Below, piece by piece: positions 6,293-14,978 of a DNA stretch of 24,933 bases. A model generated the notes under the pieces. The model saw only the letters and a list, made by a program, of their open reading frames with translations, was not told the origin of the DNA and made no database searches. The DNA comes from Clostridia bacterium. GTDB taxonomy: Bacteria > Bacillota_A > Clostridia > Christensenellales > Aristaeellaceae. The translations under genes were made by a program, and so were the position numbers. Within the stretch, counting starts at the first letter, position 1, and every line of letters begins with the position of its first letter. The stretch is taken from positions 1 through 24,933 of the forward strand of contig JAFXMP010000018.1 of assembly GCA_017530275.1 (NCBI GenBank). The letters run 5' to 3'.

Positions 6293-9200
6293 GTGAAAAC
6301 GCTCTTGTCTGTAAACGCTGAAAAGAATGGCCTGGCAAAATATCTGTCCCCTATGGGGGCGTGGGCGCTGGCCTTCGGCTGTGCCGTGGGCTGGGGTTCT
6401 TTTGTGATGCCAGGCAACACCTTTCTGCCCATCGCAGGGCCCGTGGGCACGGTATTGGGTATTGGGATCGGCGCGGTGATCATGCTGATCATCGCCGCCA
6501 ATTATCATTTCCTGATGAACAAATACCCGGAAGCGGGCGGCGCGTACGCCTATAGCAAACACATTTTCGGCTATGATCACGGCTTTTTGAACGCCTGGTT
6601 CCTGATCCTGACCTACGTGGCCATCATCTGGGCCAACGCCACCGCCCTGCCCCTCATCGGACGGAACCTGCTGGGCTCCCTGTTCCAAGTGGGCTTCCAT
6701 TACGAGATCGCGGGATTTCACGTATACTTGGGCGAAGTGCTTTTGGCCGCCGCCGCGCTGGTCATCGCCGCCGCCATATGCCTTTGCGGCCGCTGCGCGG
6801 GGAAGGTTCAAATCGTACTGGCGCTGGTGCTGGTGGGCGGCGTGGCCGTCTGCTTCCTGGCCGCGCTGTTTTCCGGCAGCTTCAATGGGAATAGCCTTTC
6901 CCCGGCATATAACCCGGACCGCGCCCCCCTGGCGGGCGCGGTCACCATCATCGCCCTGGCCCCCTGGGCCTACGTGGGCTTTGAAAGCATCTGCCATTCC
7001 TCCGGGGAATTCAAATTTGATCTAAAAAAATCCTTCCTGGTTTTAGCCGCCGCCGTGGTTGCAGCCGGAGCGGCTTACGCCATGCTGGCGCTGCTGGCCG
7101 TGGCGGCGCTGCCCGAGGGCTGCGCTTCCTGGACGGATTATATTGCCAATCTGGGCGCTTATCAGGGCGTGGAAGGCCTGCCCACTTTCTTCGGCGCGAA
7201 AAGCCTGCTGGGCGTTTTCGGCGTGGTGCTGCTGGCCCTTGCCGCCCTGGCGGGCATTCTGACCGGCCTCATCGGCAACTATGTGGTTTCCAGCCGCTTG
7301 CTGTACGCCCTGGCGGAGGATAACATGCTGCCCGGCTGGTTCGGCAGGCTGAACAAGCGCCGCGTGCCGGGAAACGCCGTGCTGTTCCTCATGGGCATTT
7401 CCATCCTGCTGCCCTTCCTGGGCCGCACCTCCGTGTCCTGGATCGTGGACGTGACCACCGTGGGGGCCACCATCGCCTACGCCTACACCTCCGCTTCCGC
7501 CTTCCAAGCCGCGCGGAAGGAAAAGAACAAGCTGTTCATCGTCACCGGCGGGGCCGGGGTGTTGGTTTCTCTGGCGTTTATCCTGTATTTCCTGATCCCG
7601 CACCTGCTGGAAGTAACGGCGCTTTCCACGGAAAGCTACCTGATCCTGGCGGCGTGGAGCATCTTGGGCTTTGTTTTCTACCTGCATGCCTTCCGCAGGG
7701 ACAGCGACCGGCACTTGGGCCGCTCCACCGTCACCTGGATCGTGCTGCTGGCCTTGATCATTTTTACCTCCACGATTTGGATGCATCAGGCCACCGAGAC
7801 CACCGCCGTGGAGGCTGTGACTCCCATTCAAACCTATTACACCGACAGGCTTGCGCAGGAAGGTGTGGATATCGAAGCCACGGCCACCAAACCCACGGGC
7901 GTTTACCTGGAAGAACAGCTGAAAACCATCAGCCATTCCCTGACCGCCAACAGCCTGATCCAGACGGGCTTGATCGTGGCCGCCCTGGTGATGCTGTTCT
8001 ACATCTATTCCCTGATGCAGAAGCGGGAAAAAGAGACGGAAAGGGAAAAGGTGCTGGCGGAGGAAAACAGCCGGGCGAAAACCAGCTTCCTTTCCAACAT
8101 GAGCCATGAGATCCGCACCCCCATGAACGCCATCATCGGCCTGGACAGCCTCGCCCTCAAGGACCCGAACCTGATGCCCCACACCCGGGAGCATCTGGAA
8201 AAGATCGGCTCCAGCGCAAAGCACCTGCTGGGCCTGATCAACGATATCCTGGATATGAGCCGCATTGAATCGGGCCGCCTGGTGCTGAAAAACGAGGAAT
8301 TCAGCTTCCGGGCTTTCCTGGATCAGATCAACGTGATGGTCAACAGCCAGTGCGTGGATAAAGGGCTGGAGTTTGAATGCCATATCATCGGCCATGTAAA
8401 CGATTATTACATCGGCGACGATATGAAACTGAAACAGGTGTTAATCAATATTTTAGGCAACGCCGTGAAATTCACCCCCGCCCCCGGCAGCGTCACCTTT
8501 ACCGTGGAGCAGCCCCGGCAGTTTGAAGGCAATTGTACCCTGCGCTTCACCATCAAGGATACCGGCATCGGCATGAGCAAGGAGTATATTCCCAAGATCT
8601 TCGAAGCCTTCTCCCAGGAAAATTCCGGCGTTTCCAACCGCTACGGCAGCACGGGCCTGGGCATGGCCATCACCAAGAACATCGTGAACATGATGAACGG
8701 CGATATCGCGGTGGAAAGCGAAAAGGGCAAGGGCTCCACCTTCACGGTGACGGTCACCCTGAAAGCTTCCAGCCGCAGCGTGCATCAGGAGCACGGCGAC
8801 GTGCTGCCCGAAAACCTGCGCGTGCTGATCGTGGACGACAGCGAAGTTGCCTGCGAGCAGGCGCAGATGGTGGCCGCCGATATCGGCATCAAGGCCGACG
8901 CGGTCATGACCGGCGAGGACGCCTTAGGCCGGGTGCTCAAGCGGCGGGAACAGGGCGTGCCCTATCATCTGGTGATCACGGACTACAAAATGCCCGGCAT
9001 GGACGGTCTTTCCCTGACCCGGGCCATCCGCGCTTTCGACAAGGGCGAAACCGCCATCATCATCCTCACCGGCTACAGCTGGGAGGATATCCAGCAGGAA
9101 TGCAACCGGATCGGCGTGGACGGCATCATGTCCAAGCCTTTGTTTACAGACAGCCTGCTGTTTGAGATCCGGCGCGTACTGGAACAGAAGCGCGAAGATG

Positions 9201-9661
9201 AGAAAAAGGAAGAATCGCCCGCCAACGCCGAAGAAACCGAAAAAACCCCTGAAGCGGAGGAAGGCAGCTTAGAGGGCTTGCACGTGCTGCTGGCCGAGGA
9301 TATGGAAATCAACGCCGAGATCCTGATGGACCTGCTGGATATGGAGGGCATCTCGGCGGACCACGCGGAGAACGGCCAGATTGCTGTGGACATGTTCGCA
9401 AATCATCCCGAAAAATATTACCGCGCGGTGCTCATGGACGTGCGTATGCCGGTGATGGATGGCCTGGAAGCCACCCGTGCCCTGCGCGCTCTGGACCGGC
9501 CCGACGCCAAGACCGTGCCCATTATCGCCCTCACCGCCAACGCTTTCGACGATGATGTGCAGCGTTCCCTCCAGGCGGGCATGAACGCCCACCTGAGCAA
9601 GCCCGTGGAGCCGGAACGCTTGTACGATACCCTGCGCCACTTGATCAGCGCGGCAGAATAA
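6293..9661 (+). CDS. APC-type permease fused to hybrid histidine kinase (HK-REC-REC)
   Basis: The 1122-residue product begins with an amino acid permease-like domain: about 12 membrane segments between residues 20 and 466, with GAWALAFGCAVGWGSF early in the first helix. Two further segments (479-497 and 556-577) enclose a 58-residue outer loop. Then come a coiled linker, HisKA (H605 in NMSHEIRTP), ATPase (N723; DTGIG 756-760; GSTGLGM 785-791), a first receiver (DD 848-849, D897, K948), a Glu-rich linker (968-992) and a second receiver (ED 1002-1003, D1049, K1103) close to that of the kinase at 2470. It should sense or transport an amino acid-like solute and signal into the local phosphorelay. 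The GTG start sits very close to its GGAAGGGA site; a TTG at 6305 is an alternative. All kinase key residues are present. Confidence 0.9.
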   Translation: MKTLLSVNAEKNGLAKYLSPMGAWALAFGCAVGWGSFVMPGNTFLPIAGPVGTVLGIGIGAVIMLIIAANYHFLMNKYPEAGGAYAYSKHIFGYDHGFLNAWFLILTYVAIIWANATALPLIGRNLLGSLFQVGFHYEIAGFHVYLGEVLLAAAALVIAAAICLCGRCAGKVQIVLALVLVGGVAVCFLAALFSGSFNGNSLSPAYNPDRAPLAGAVTIIALAPWAYVGFESICHSSGEFKFDLKKSFLVLAAAVVAAGAAYAMLALLAVAALPEGCASWTDYIANLGAYQGVEGLPTFFGAKSLLGVFGVVLLALAALAGILTGLIGNYVVSSRLLYALAEDNMLPGWFGRLNKRRVPGNAVLFLMGISILLPFLGRTSVSWIVDVTTVGATIAYAYTSASAFQAARKEKNKLFIVTGGAGVLVSLAFILYFLIPHLLEVTALSTESYLILAAWSILGFVFYLHAFRRDSDRHLGRSTVTWIVLLALIIFTSTIWMHQATETTAVEAVTPIQTYYTDRLAQEGVDIEATATKPTGVYLEEQLKTISHSLTANSLIQTGLIVAALVMLFYIYSLMQKREKETEREKVLAEENSRAKTSFLSNMSHEIRTPMNAIIGLDSLALKDPNLMPHTREHLEKIGSSAKHLLGLINDILDMSRIESGRLVLKNEEFSFRAFLDQINVMVNSQCVDKGLEFECHIIGHVNDYYIGDDMKLKQVLINILGNAVKFTPAPGSVTFTVEQPRQFEGNCTLRFTIKDTGIGMSKEYIPKIFEAFSQENSGVSNRYGSTGLGMAITKNIVNMMNGDIAVESEKGKGSTFTVTVTLKASSRSVHQEHGDVLPENLRVLIVDDSEVACEQAQMVAADIGIKADAVMTGEDALGRVLKRREQGVPYHLVITDYKMPGMDGLSLTRAIRAFDKGETAIIILTGYSWEDIQQECNRIGVDGIMSKPLFTDSLLFEIRRVLEQKREDEKKEESPANAEETEKTPEAEEGSLEGLHVLLAEDMEINAEILMDLLDMEGISADHAENGQIAVDMFANHPEKYYRAVLMDVRMPVMDGLEATRALRALDRPDAKTVPIIALTANAFDDDVQRSLQAGMNAHLSKPVEPERLYDTLRHLISAAE

Positions 9662-9691
9662 ACGCAATGTATTTTGGTCTCTCAATACAAG

Positions 9692-9727
9692 CAAAAGACG
9701 TTCAGCATGGGTTGAACGCCTTTTGTT
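9692..9727. terminator. Bidirectional terminator
   Basis: CAAAAGACGTTCA (9692-9704) pairs with TGAACGCCTTTTG (9713-9725) with one A/C mismatch and an 8-base loop. The outer arms supply T-runs on both strands. It separates the convergent permease-kinase and glycerate kinase genes. Confidence 0.8.
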
Positions 9728-9733
9728 TATCCA

Positions 9734-10879
9734 TCACGCTTTCATGCGCATGCCGATGCGGACGGCGCGGAACAGCCTTTCCGCGGCGGAAGCGTAAAGA
9801 ACGGAGGCTTTCTCCATGGCTTCTTCCAGGCTGATGGGACCGGGGGCGGTGGTCAGCAGGGTGCATTCGCACAGGTCAAACAATTCCTCCGCGCCGTCAG
9901 CCATACCGCCCGCCAGTACGGCGACGGGAACGCCTTTGACCGCGCAGCGCCGGGCCACGCCCACGGGCACCTTGCCATAGCGCAGGCTTTGAGCGTCTAT
10001 GCGGCCTTCCCCGGTAACCGCCAGGGATGCGCCTTCCAATTTTTCATCGAAGTTCACCGCGTCCAGCACTGCGTTGACGCCGCTTTTGAGCTTTGCGCAA
10101 AGCACACCGCCCAGGGCAGCGCCCAGGCCGCCTGCCGCGCCCGCGCCGGGAAAGCGGCTAATGTCCCGCCCCACTGCCTGGCTGACGGCGGCGGCATAAT
10201 GGGCCATACCCGCTTCCAGCTCGTCCCGGATGGCGGGAGAAGCGCCTTTCTGGGGACCGTAAACGAAGGTAGCCCCCTCCGGTCCCAGCAGGGGATTGGT
10301 CACATCGCAGATCACGGTGATTTCCGTTTCTGCCAATTCGGGCAGCAGGCCGGAAAAATCAGCCTTTTCCACGCGGATCAGTTCTCCGCCCACGGGCCGG
10401 ACCGGGTTTCCGGCCCCGTCGGTGAACGCCGCACCTAAGGCGGCGAGCATGCCCAGGCCGCCGTCATTGGTGGCGCTGCCGCCGATACCAACGAGCAGTT
10501 TCCTCGCCCCCTGCCGGAGGGCGTGGGCGATCATTTCCCCGGTGCCTAAGCTGGTGGTTTTCCGGGGATCGCGCTGTGCGGCGGGTACATAGGGCAAGCC
10601 GCTGGCTTGGGCCATTTCCAGCACGGCGGTCCCATCCGGCAGCAAGCCCCATTCGGCGGTGACTTCCTGAAACAAGGGGCCGGTTACATGCACGCTTTTT
10701 CGCTGGCCGCCTGCGGCGCGCAGCAGAGCGTCCACGGTGCCCTCTCCGCCGTCGGCCACGGGAACGGAGACCGTTTCCACACCGGGAAAAACCTTCTCCG
10801 CCGCCCGTTCCAGCAAATCGCAGCATACCGCTGCGGACAGGGACCCCTTGAAGGAGTCGGGCGCAAAAATGAATTTCAT
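9734..10879 (-). CDS. glxK: Glycerate 2-kinase
   Basis: The 381-residue product has the normal length of the GlxK/GarK family, which phosphorylates D-glycerate with ATP to 2-phosphoglycerate, linking glycerate or glyoxylate breakdown to lower glycolysis. It opens with the family signature FAPDSFKGSLSA (5-16), followed by VADGGEGTVDAL, DPRKTTSLGTGE and GGSATNDGG (133-141), and TGEGRIDAQS near the C-terminus. The ATG at 10879 has AGGAGGGGG 7 bases upstream. The gene stands alone and is not beside other glycerate-pathway genes. The family is clear; the choice of symbol between glxK and garK is a convention. Confidence 0.92.
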   Translation of the reverse strand: MKFIFAPDSFKGSLSAAVCCDLLERAAEKVFPGVETVSVPVADGGEGTVDALLRAAGGQRKSVHVTGPLFQEVTAEWGLLPDGTAVLEMAQASGLPYVPAAQRDPRKTTSLGTGEMIAHALRQGARKLLVGIGGSATNDGGLGMLAALGAAFTDGAGNPVRPVGGELIRVEKADFSGLLPELAETEITVICDVTNPLLGPEGATFVYGPQKGASPAIRDELEAGMAHYAAAVSQAVGRDISRFPGAGAAGGLGAALGGVLCAKLKSGVNAVLDAVNFDEKLEGASLAVTGEGRIDAQSLRYGKVPVGVARRCAVKGVPVAVLAGGMADGAEELFDLCECTLLTTAPGPISLEEAMEKASVLYASAAERLFRAVRIGMRMKA

Positions 10880-10923
10880 GGAACATCCCCCTCCTCGCTG
10901 TTTTTTACACGGCAGTATAAAAG

Positions 10924-10958
10924 ATGCGGCTCCGTTATATATTCATTATGCGCCGCAT
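10924..10958. promoter_or_regulatory. Inverted repeat upstream of glycerate kinase
   Basis: ATGCGGC (10924-10930) and GCCGCAT (10952-10958) are perfect 7-bp arms around an A/T-rich centre holding -10-like sequences for the minus strand (for example TATAAC at 10939-10934 with TTCATG at 10961-10956). It could be an operator or a leader hairpin. The exact promoter is uncertain. Confidence 0.35.
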
Positions 10959-11100
10959 GAATCCTTTATAAGATTTGAAAAATAACGTAATTGTTCTATC
11001 GTCCCATGAATCATACTCTGGAAAAGCCGGGCGGCTTATGAACGGAACGTAAACTTTTTGCGTTTTTCATTTATTTATGCAGGGAAATAAGCCTATGATG

Positions 11101-11109
11101 TGTTATAAT
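11101..11109 (+). promoter_or_regulatory. Extended -10 promoter of the M1 peptidase gene
   Basis: TGTTATAAT is a perfect extended -10 element (TG, one base, TATAAT) 30 bases before the start codon at 11139. No good -35 box is present at the usual distance, which an extended -10 can tolerate. Confidence 0.6.
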
Positions 11110-11138
11110 GGGAAAGAACCTGCGGAGGGGGCTGGAAA

Positions 11139-12644
11139 ATGGCTGGAAAGAGGTGTATAATATCCGTGCTTCCCGCGCGCCGGCGGCTGATTGCCGTAGG
11201 CGCGGCGGCGGTGCTCCTGACGGTCCTGCTGCTGATGCTGCCCGGTCCGCCGGTGACGCCGCGGACACCTGGACAGCGTCTTCTGGAAGCGGGCGAAGGC
11301 CTGACCGATTATACCGTAACCTTGCGGCTGAACGATCAGGAGGACACCTTGGCCTTCACCGAAACCGTGCTGTACCGGAACGATACGGGTACTTCCCTTT
11401 CCAGCTTGGTGGTGCGTACCTGGCTGAACGCCTTCAAGACGGAGGAACTGAGCCCCGCCGCCCTGGAGGAGCTGTACAGCGCCTGTTATCCCGATGGTTT
11501 TTCTCCTGGATACCTCATTCTGTACGACGTGCTTTGGAACGGGGAAAGGGCGGCATACGCCTATGTGAACGAGGATCAGACCGCCCTGGAGATCCAAATC
11601 CCCACGCTGGGAAAAGGTGAACAGGGGGAACTGACCCTGCGCTGCGTGGCTCAAATTCCCGCCTGCGCCTACCGCGTAGGCAAGGTGGGCCGGGATTATC
11701 AGCTTGGTAATGTGCTGCCCCTGCTGTCCCTGTATCAGGACGGGGAGTGGCGTACAGACGTTTACAGTCCCGTGGGAGACCCGTTCGTGAGTCCATGCGC
11801 CAATTTCCATGTGACCCTGCATCTGCCGGAGGGCTGCGTGCCCGCCTGCTCCGCGTTCCTGCAAAAAGGAGAGGACGGGGCCCGGCGGGGCGATATGCTG
11901 GCTGCCCGGGATTTTTGCCTGTGCGTAAGCCCCGATTATACTACGGCGGCGGGCTGGGCCGGGGAAACGGCAGTATACTCCTGCGCGAAAACGGAACAGG
12001 GCGCGAAACGGGCGCTGGATTACGCGAAAAAAGCGCTGGAAACCTATTCAGGGCTTTATGGCGCTTATCCTTACCCGGCGCTGACGGTATGCGAAGCGTC
12101 CTTTCCTTTCGCAGGCATGGAGTATCCCGGTTTGTGCATGATCGGGGAGGAAAACTACCGGGAGGACAAGGCCGACACACTGGAGTTGACCGTGGCCCAC
12201 GAAACGGCGCACCAATGGTTTTACGCCCTGGTTGGGTCGGATCAGACTTTGCAGCCCTGGCAAGACGAAGCCCTGTGCGAATACGCCATGCTGCGCTACG
12301 TGCGCGTCCGGTACGGCCAGGGAAGCTATGAAACGCTGAAATACTACCGGGTGGACGCAGCCATGCGGGAAAAGCTGCCCGGCAGCCTGACGCCAGGAAG
12401 CCCCATCGATTATTTTAGCAGCCTGGAGGATTACCGAACGGTGGTATACGGCCGGGGAGCGGCTCTGCTGCTGGCCCTGGACGAACTGCTGCCGGGCGGC
12501 GCAGACGGCTTTCTCAAGGCTTACGCATCGGAATTTGCCTTCCGCTTCGCCACACGGGCGGACTTTGAAAGCTGTTTGAACCGCTACGCGGGCATGGACC
12601 TAAAACCTCTGCTGCTGGATTATCTGGATACAGTGATGGACTGA
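11139..12644 (+). CDS. Membrane-anchored M1-type zinc metallopeptidase
   Basis: The 501-residue product has one N-terminal membrane anchor (about 17-35) and an outer domain with the gluzincin zinc site HETAH (354-358) followed after 18 residues by E377, exactly the M1 spacing. FAGMEYP (325-331) stands where aminopeptidases have GxMEN; the last position is Y instead of N. The N-terminal part looks like the beta-rich M1 domain. At 501 residues it lacks the large helical C-terminal domain of PepN (about 870). It is likely an outward-facing aminopeptidase, though the altered GxMEN motif leaves specificity open. The start has CGGAGGGGG 7 bases upstream. It appears to have its own promoter and is followed by palindrome C. 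Confidence 0.88.
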   Translation: MAGKRCIISVLPARRRLIAVGAAAVLLTVLLLMLPGPPVTPRTPGQRLLEAGEGLTDYTVTLRLNDQEDTLAFTETVLYRNDTGTSLSSLVVRTWLNAFKTEELSPAALEELYSACYPDGFSPGYLILYDVLWNGERAAYAYVNEDQTALEIQIPTLGKGEQGELTLRCVAQIPACAYRVGKVGRDYQLGNVLPLLSLYQDGEWRTDVYSPVGDPFVSPCANFHVTLHLPEGCVPACSAFLQKGEDGARRGDMLAARDFCLCVSPDYTTAAGWAGETAVYSCAKTEQGAKRALDYAKKALETYSGLYGAYPYPALTVCEASFPFAGMEYPGLCMIGEENYREDKADTLELTVAHETAHQWFYALVGSDQTLQPWQDEALCEYAMLRYVRVRYGQGSYETLKYYRVDAAMREKLPGSLTPGSPIDYFSSLEDYRTVVYGRGAALLLALDELLPGGADGFLKAYASEFAFRFATRADFESCLNRYAGMDLKPLLLDYLDTVMD

Positions 12645-12690
12645 CTCCGCACGTTCTTCCCTTGCCCGGATAAACCGGAATAGAGTTAAG

Positions 12691-12777
12691 AGAGAGTTGA
12701 GATGGAGCTCGTCTGATACGATGTTATTATGTCAGTCTGGATTTCTTTTCGCAGAACGATATAAATCTCAACTCTCT
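12691..12777. repeat. Palindromic element C
   Basis: AGAGAGTTGAGAT (12691-12703) pairs perfectly over 13 bases with ATCTCAACTCTCT (12765-12777). The 61-base loop has no gene. It lies between the M1 peptidase and glycosyltransferase genes. Its arms resemble those of elements A and B with a changed core. Confidence 0.7.
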
Positions 12778-12838
12778 AAAAAACTGATTTTCCTTATAAG
12801 CCCAAACGATTACAATGCAGGAATGAGGAATTATACTG

Positions 12839-13975
12839 ATGAGACCGCAGGAATGCTGTGTGCTGATTCCCTCCCTTTCCCCGGATGAAAAGCTGCCCGC
12901 CTATGTGAAGGAACTGCTGGCGGCGGATTTTGGCCTGATCCTGGTGGTGGACGACGGCTCCGCCCCGGAATACCAGCCGATTTTTTCTCGAATTGCGGGA
13001 TGGGATCGTTGCGCGGTGACGCATCACGAGGTAAACAAAGGCAAGGGAGCGGCCCTGCGCACAGGTTTTGCGTATATCAAGGAGCATACCGCGCTGCGGG
13101 GCGTGATCACCGCCGATTCCGACGGCCAGCATACCGTGCCTGATACCCTGAAATTGGCCGCCGAACTGAGGAAAAAGGAAGAGGTGCTGCTGGGCAGCCG
13201 GGATTTTTCCCGGAACAATCCCAACGTGCCCCCCAAATCCCGCTTTGGAAACCGTTTGACCAGCGTGGTGTTCCGCCTGCTGTATGGAAAATGGCTGCCG
13301 GATACCCAAACGGGGCTGCGGGCCTTTGAACGCGGGCTGATCGATTTTATGCTGTCCGTGACGGGAGACCGCTTTGAGTATGAAATGAACATGCTCATTC
13401 AGTGCAGCGCCCGGAAAATCCCCGTACGGCCCATCACCATCGAAACCATCTACCACGAGGAAAACAAGGGCACGCATTTTCATCCTATCCGGGATTCCTG
13501 GCGCATTTACAAGCTGCTGCTGGGCAGCTTCTTCCGTTACAGCGCGGCCAGCATTCTTTCCTTCCTGGTGGATTACGCGGTGCTGTCTCTGCTCATGTTC
13601 TGGGTGTTCGCCGGTTCGGAATATTCGTATATCAATATCCTGGGCATTCAGTTCAGCTTCCGGGCCCTGGTAGCCGCGCCTATCGCCCGGCTCTGCTCCG
13701 CGCCGGTGAATTTCCTGCTGAACCGGAATTTTGTGTTCCAGGCAGGCCGTGACCGGGGGGCTGTGGGCCGGTATATCGTCCTGGCCGCGTGCGCGCTGGC
13801 GATCACCACCGTGGTGTTCGCGTTCCTGGATCAGTTTGTGACCGTGCCGTTTTTGCACATTTTATTAAAAATCGTCATTGACGTAGCGATGTACGTGGTC
13901 AATTACCGCATTCAAAAAGCCTGGGTGTTCCCGCAGAAGCGTCGGGATGTCCCGGCGAAAGGAGAATCAAAATGA
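12839..13975 (+). CDS. GT2 family glycosyltransferase with GtrA-like membrane domain
   Basis: The 378-residue product joins a cytoplasmic dolichol-phosphate mannose synthase-like GT2 domain (1-225) to a GtrA-type domain of four membrane segments (230-365). Seen motifs are VVDDGS (36-41), NKGKGAALRTG (67-77), the metal-binding DSDGQH (93-98) and DTQTGLRAF (155-163). The GtrA part shows NFLLNRNFVF (291-300) and VVNYRIQKAWVF near the end. Such proteins load a sugar onto polyprenyl phosphate and help move it across the membrane for envelope glycosylation. The ATG has TGAGGA 9 bases upstream. It overlaps the next gene by 4 bases (ATGA), so the two are co-translated. Confidence 0.9.
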   Translation: MRPQECCVLIPSLSPDEKLPAYVKELLAADFGLILVVDDGSAPEYQPIFSRIAGWDRCAVTHHEVNKGKGAALRTGFAYIKEHTALRGVITADSDGQHTVPDTLKLAAELRKKEEVLLGSRDFSRNNPNVPPKSRFGNRLTSVVFRLLYGKWLPDTQTGLRAFERGLIDFMLSVTGDRFEYEMNMLIQCSARKIPVRPITIETIYHEENKGTHFHPIRDSWRIYKLLLGSFFRYSAASILSFLVDYAVLSLLMFWVFAGSEYSYINILGIQFSFRALVAAPIARLCSAPVNFLLNRNFVFQAGRDRGAVGRYIVLAACALAITTVVFAFLDQFVTVPFLHILLKIVIDVAMYVVNYRIQKAWVFPQKRRDVPAKGESK

Positions 13976-14973
13976 AACTGCCTGTGAGGATTATTTGGGC
14001 CCTGCTGTGCGCCGCCATGGTGCTTTCAGCGCCCTTTGTGCTGTCCGCTCCCAATATGTTGGGGGAAGTGAAGTGGATGCTGCTGGACGAAATGGAAGGG
14101 GAGGACGAAGGTTTCCTGCCCTATCTGCTCCCCCGCGCCTGCGCCGAGGAAGCGAGCGATTACGCCCTGCCGGTGGATTTTACCCCCGGCATGGAGCCCA
14201 ATCCCGCCCTGTATACCGAAAACGGGTATGAGGACGCTTCCATCCGCGTGCAGATGGAAACCCGGGAAGCGGACGGCATCATCTGGCGCATCGCTTGGGT
14301 GGAAGTCGCCTCCCCCACCCAACTGCGCACCGCCATCGCGGGCAAAAAGGTCACCGCCAATTCCACCGCGCTGGTCAAATCCATGGCGGACAAAAACAAC
14401 GCCGTGGTGGCCCTCAACGGAGATTACTACAGCAACGACCCCAATAAAACCACCTTCGAGTACCGCATGGGCGAAAAAGTGCGGGCCAAGACCAACCAGA
14501 AAAAAGATATCCTCATCATCGATGAAAACGGCGATTTCCACATCGTGCTGGCCCAGGCGAAAAAGGATCAGCAGGCTGCGCTGGATGCTGTGGCCGCGGA
14601 GCATACCATCGTGAACGCTTTCACCTTCGGGCCCGCCCTGGTGAAGGATGGGGAAACCCTGAAAATGAGCAAGGATTACGGCTATAATCCCACCGGCCGG
14701 GAGCCCCGCGCCGCCATCGGCCAGTTAGACCGTCTGAGTTATGTATTGGTCATCGCCGAAGGCCGGGGAGAATCTAAGGGCGTCACCCACCAGGAACTGG
14801 CGGATTTTATGGGCGGCTTGGGCTGTCAAAACGCCTTTAACCTGGACGGCGGCGGCAGCGCTACCATGATTTTCAACGGGCAGTATTATAACGCCTTAGG
14901 CGGCAGTCCCCGGTCCATGAGCGATATCATCTATTTCGCCACAGCGGTTCCCGCCAGCGAATGGAAAGAGTGA
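13972..14973 (+). CDS. Exported phosphodiester glycosidase family protein (NAGPA domain)
   Basis: The 333-residue product has an N-terminal signal peptide or anchor (7-25) and a NAGPA-type domain. Characteristic motifs are VALNGDYYS (146-154), EPRAAIGQ (244-251) and the conserved NLDGGGSATM (290-299). The family is named after the enzyme that uncovers mannose 6-phosphate by removing GlcNAc from a phosphodiester; bacterial members act on envelope glycopolymers such as teichoic-type linkages. Overlap with the glycosyltransferase and the next gene 5 bases downstream place it in an envelope operon. A role in trimming or turning over sugar-phosphate decorations is inferred. Confidence 0.9.
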   Translation: MKLPVRIIWALLCAAMVLSAPFVLSAPNMLGEVKWMLLDEMEGEDEGFLPYLLPRACAEEASDYALPVDFTPGMEPNPALYTENGYEDASIRVQMETREADGIIWRIAWVEVASPTQLRTAIAGKKVTANSTALVKSMADKNNAVVALNGDYYSNDPNKTTFEYRMGEKVRAKTNQKKDILIIDENGDFHIVLAQAKKDQQAALDAVAAEHTIVNAFTFGPALVKDGETLKMSKDYGYNPTGREPRAAIGQLDRLSYVLVIAEGRGESKGVTHQELADFMGGLGCQNAFNLDGGGSATMIFNGQYYNALGGSPRSMSDIIYFATAVPASEWKE

Positions 14974-14978
14974 CACGT

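Noticed and set aside
7043..8395. A 450-codon minus-strand frame opposite the permease-kinase
   Set aside because: Gly/His/Gln-rich low-complexity translation opposite a clear gene; shadow only.
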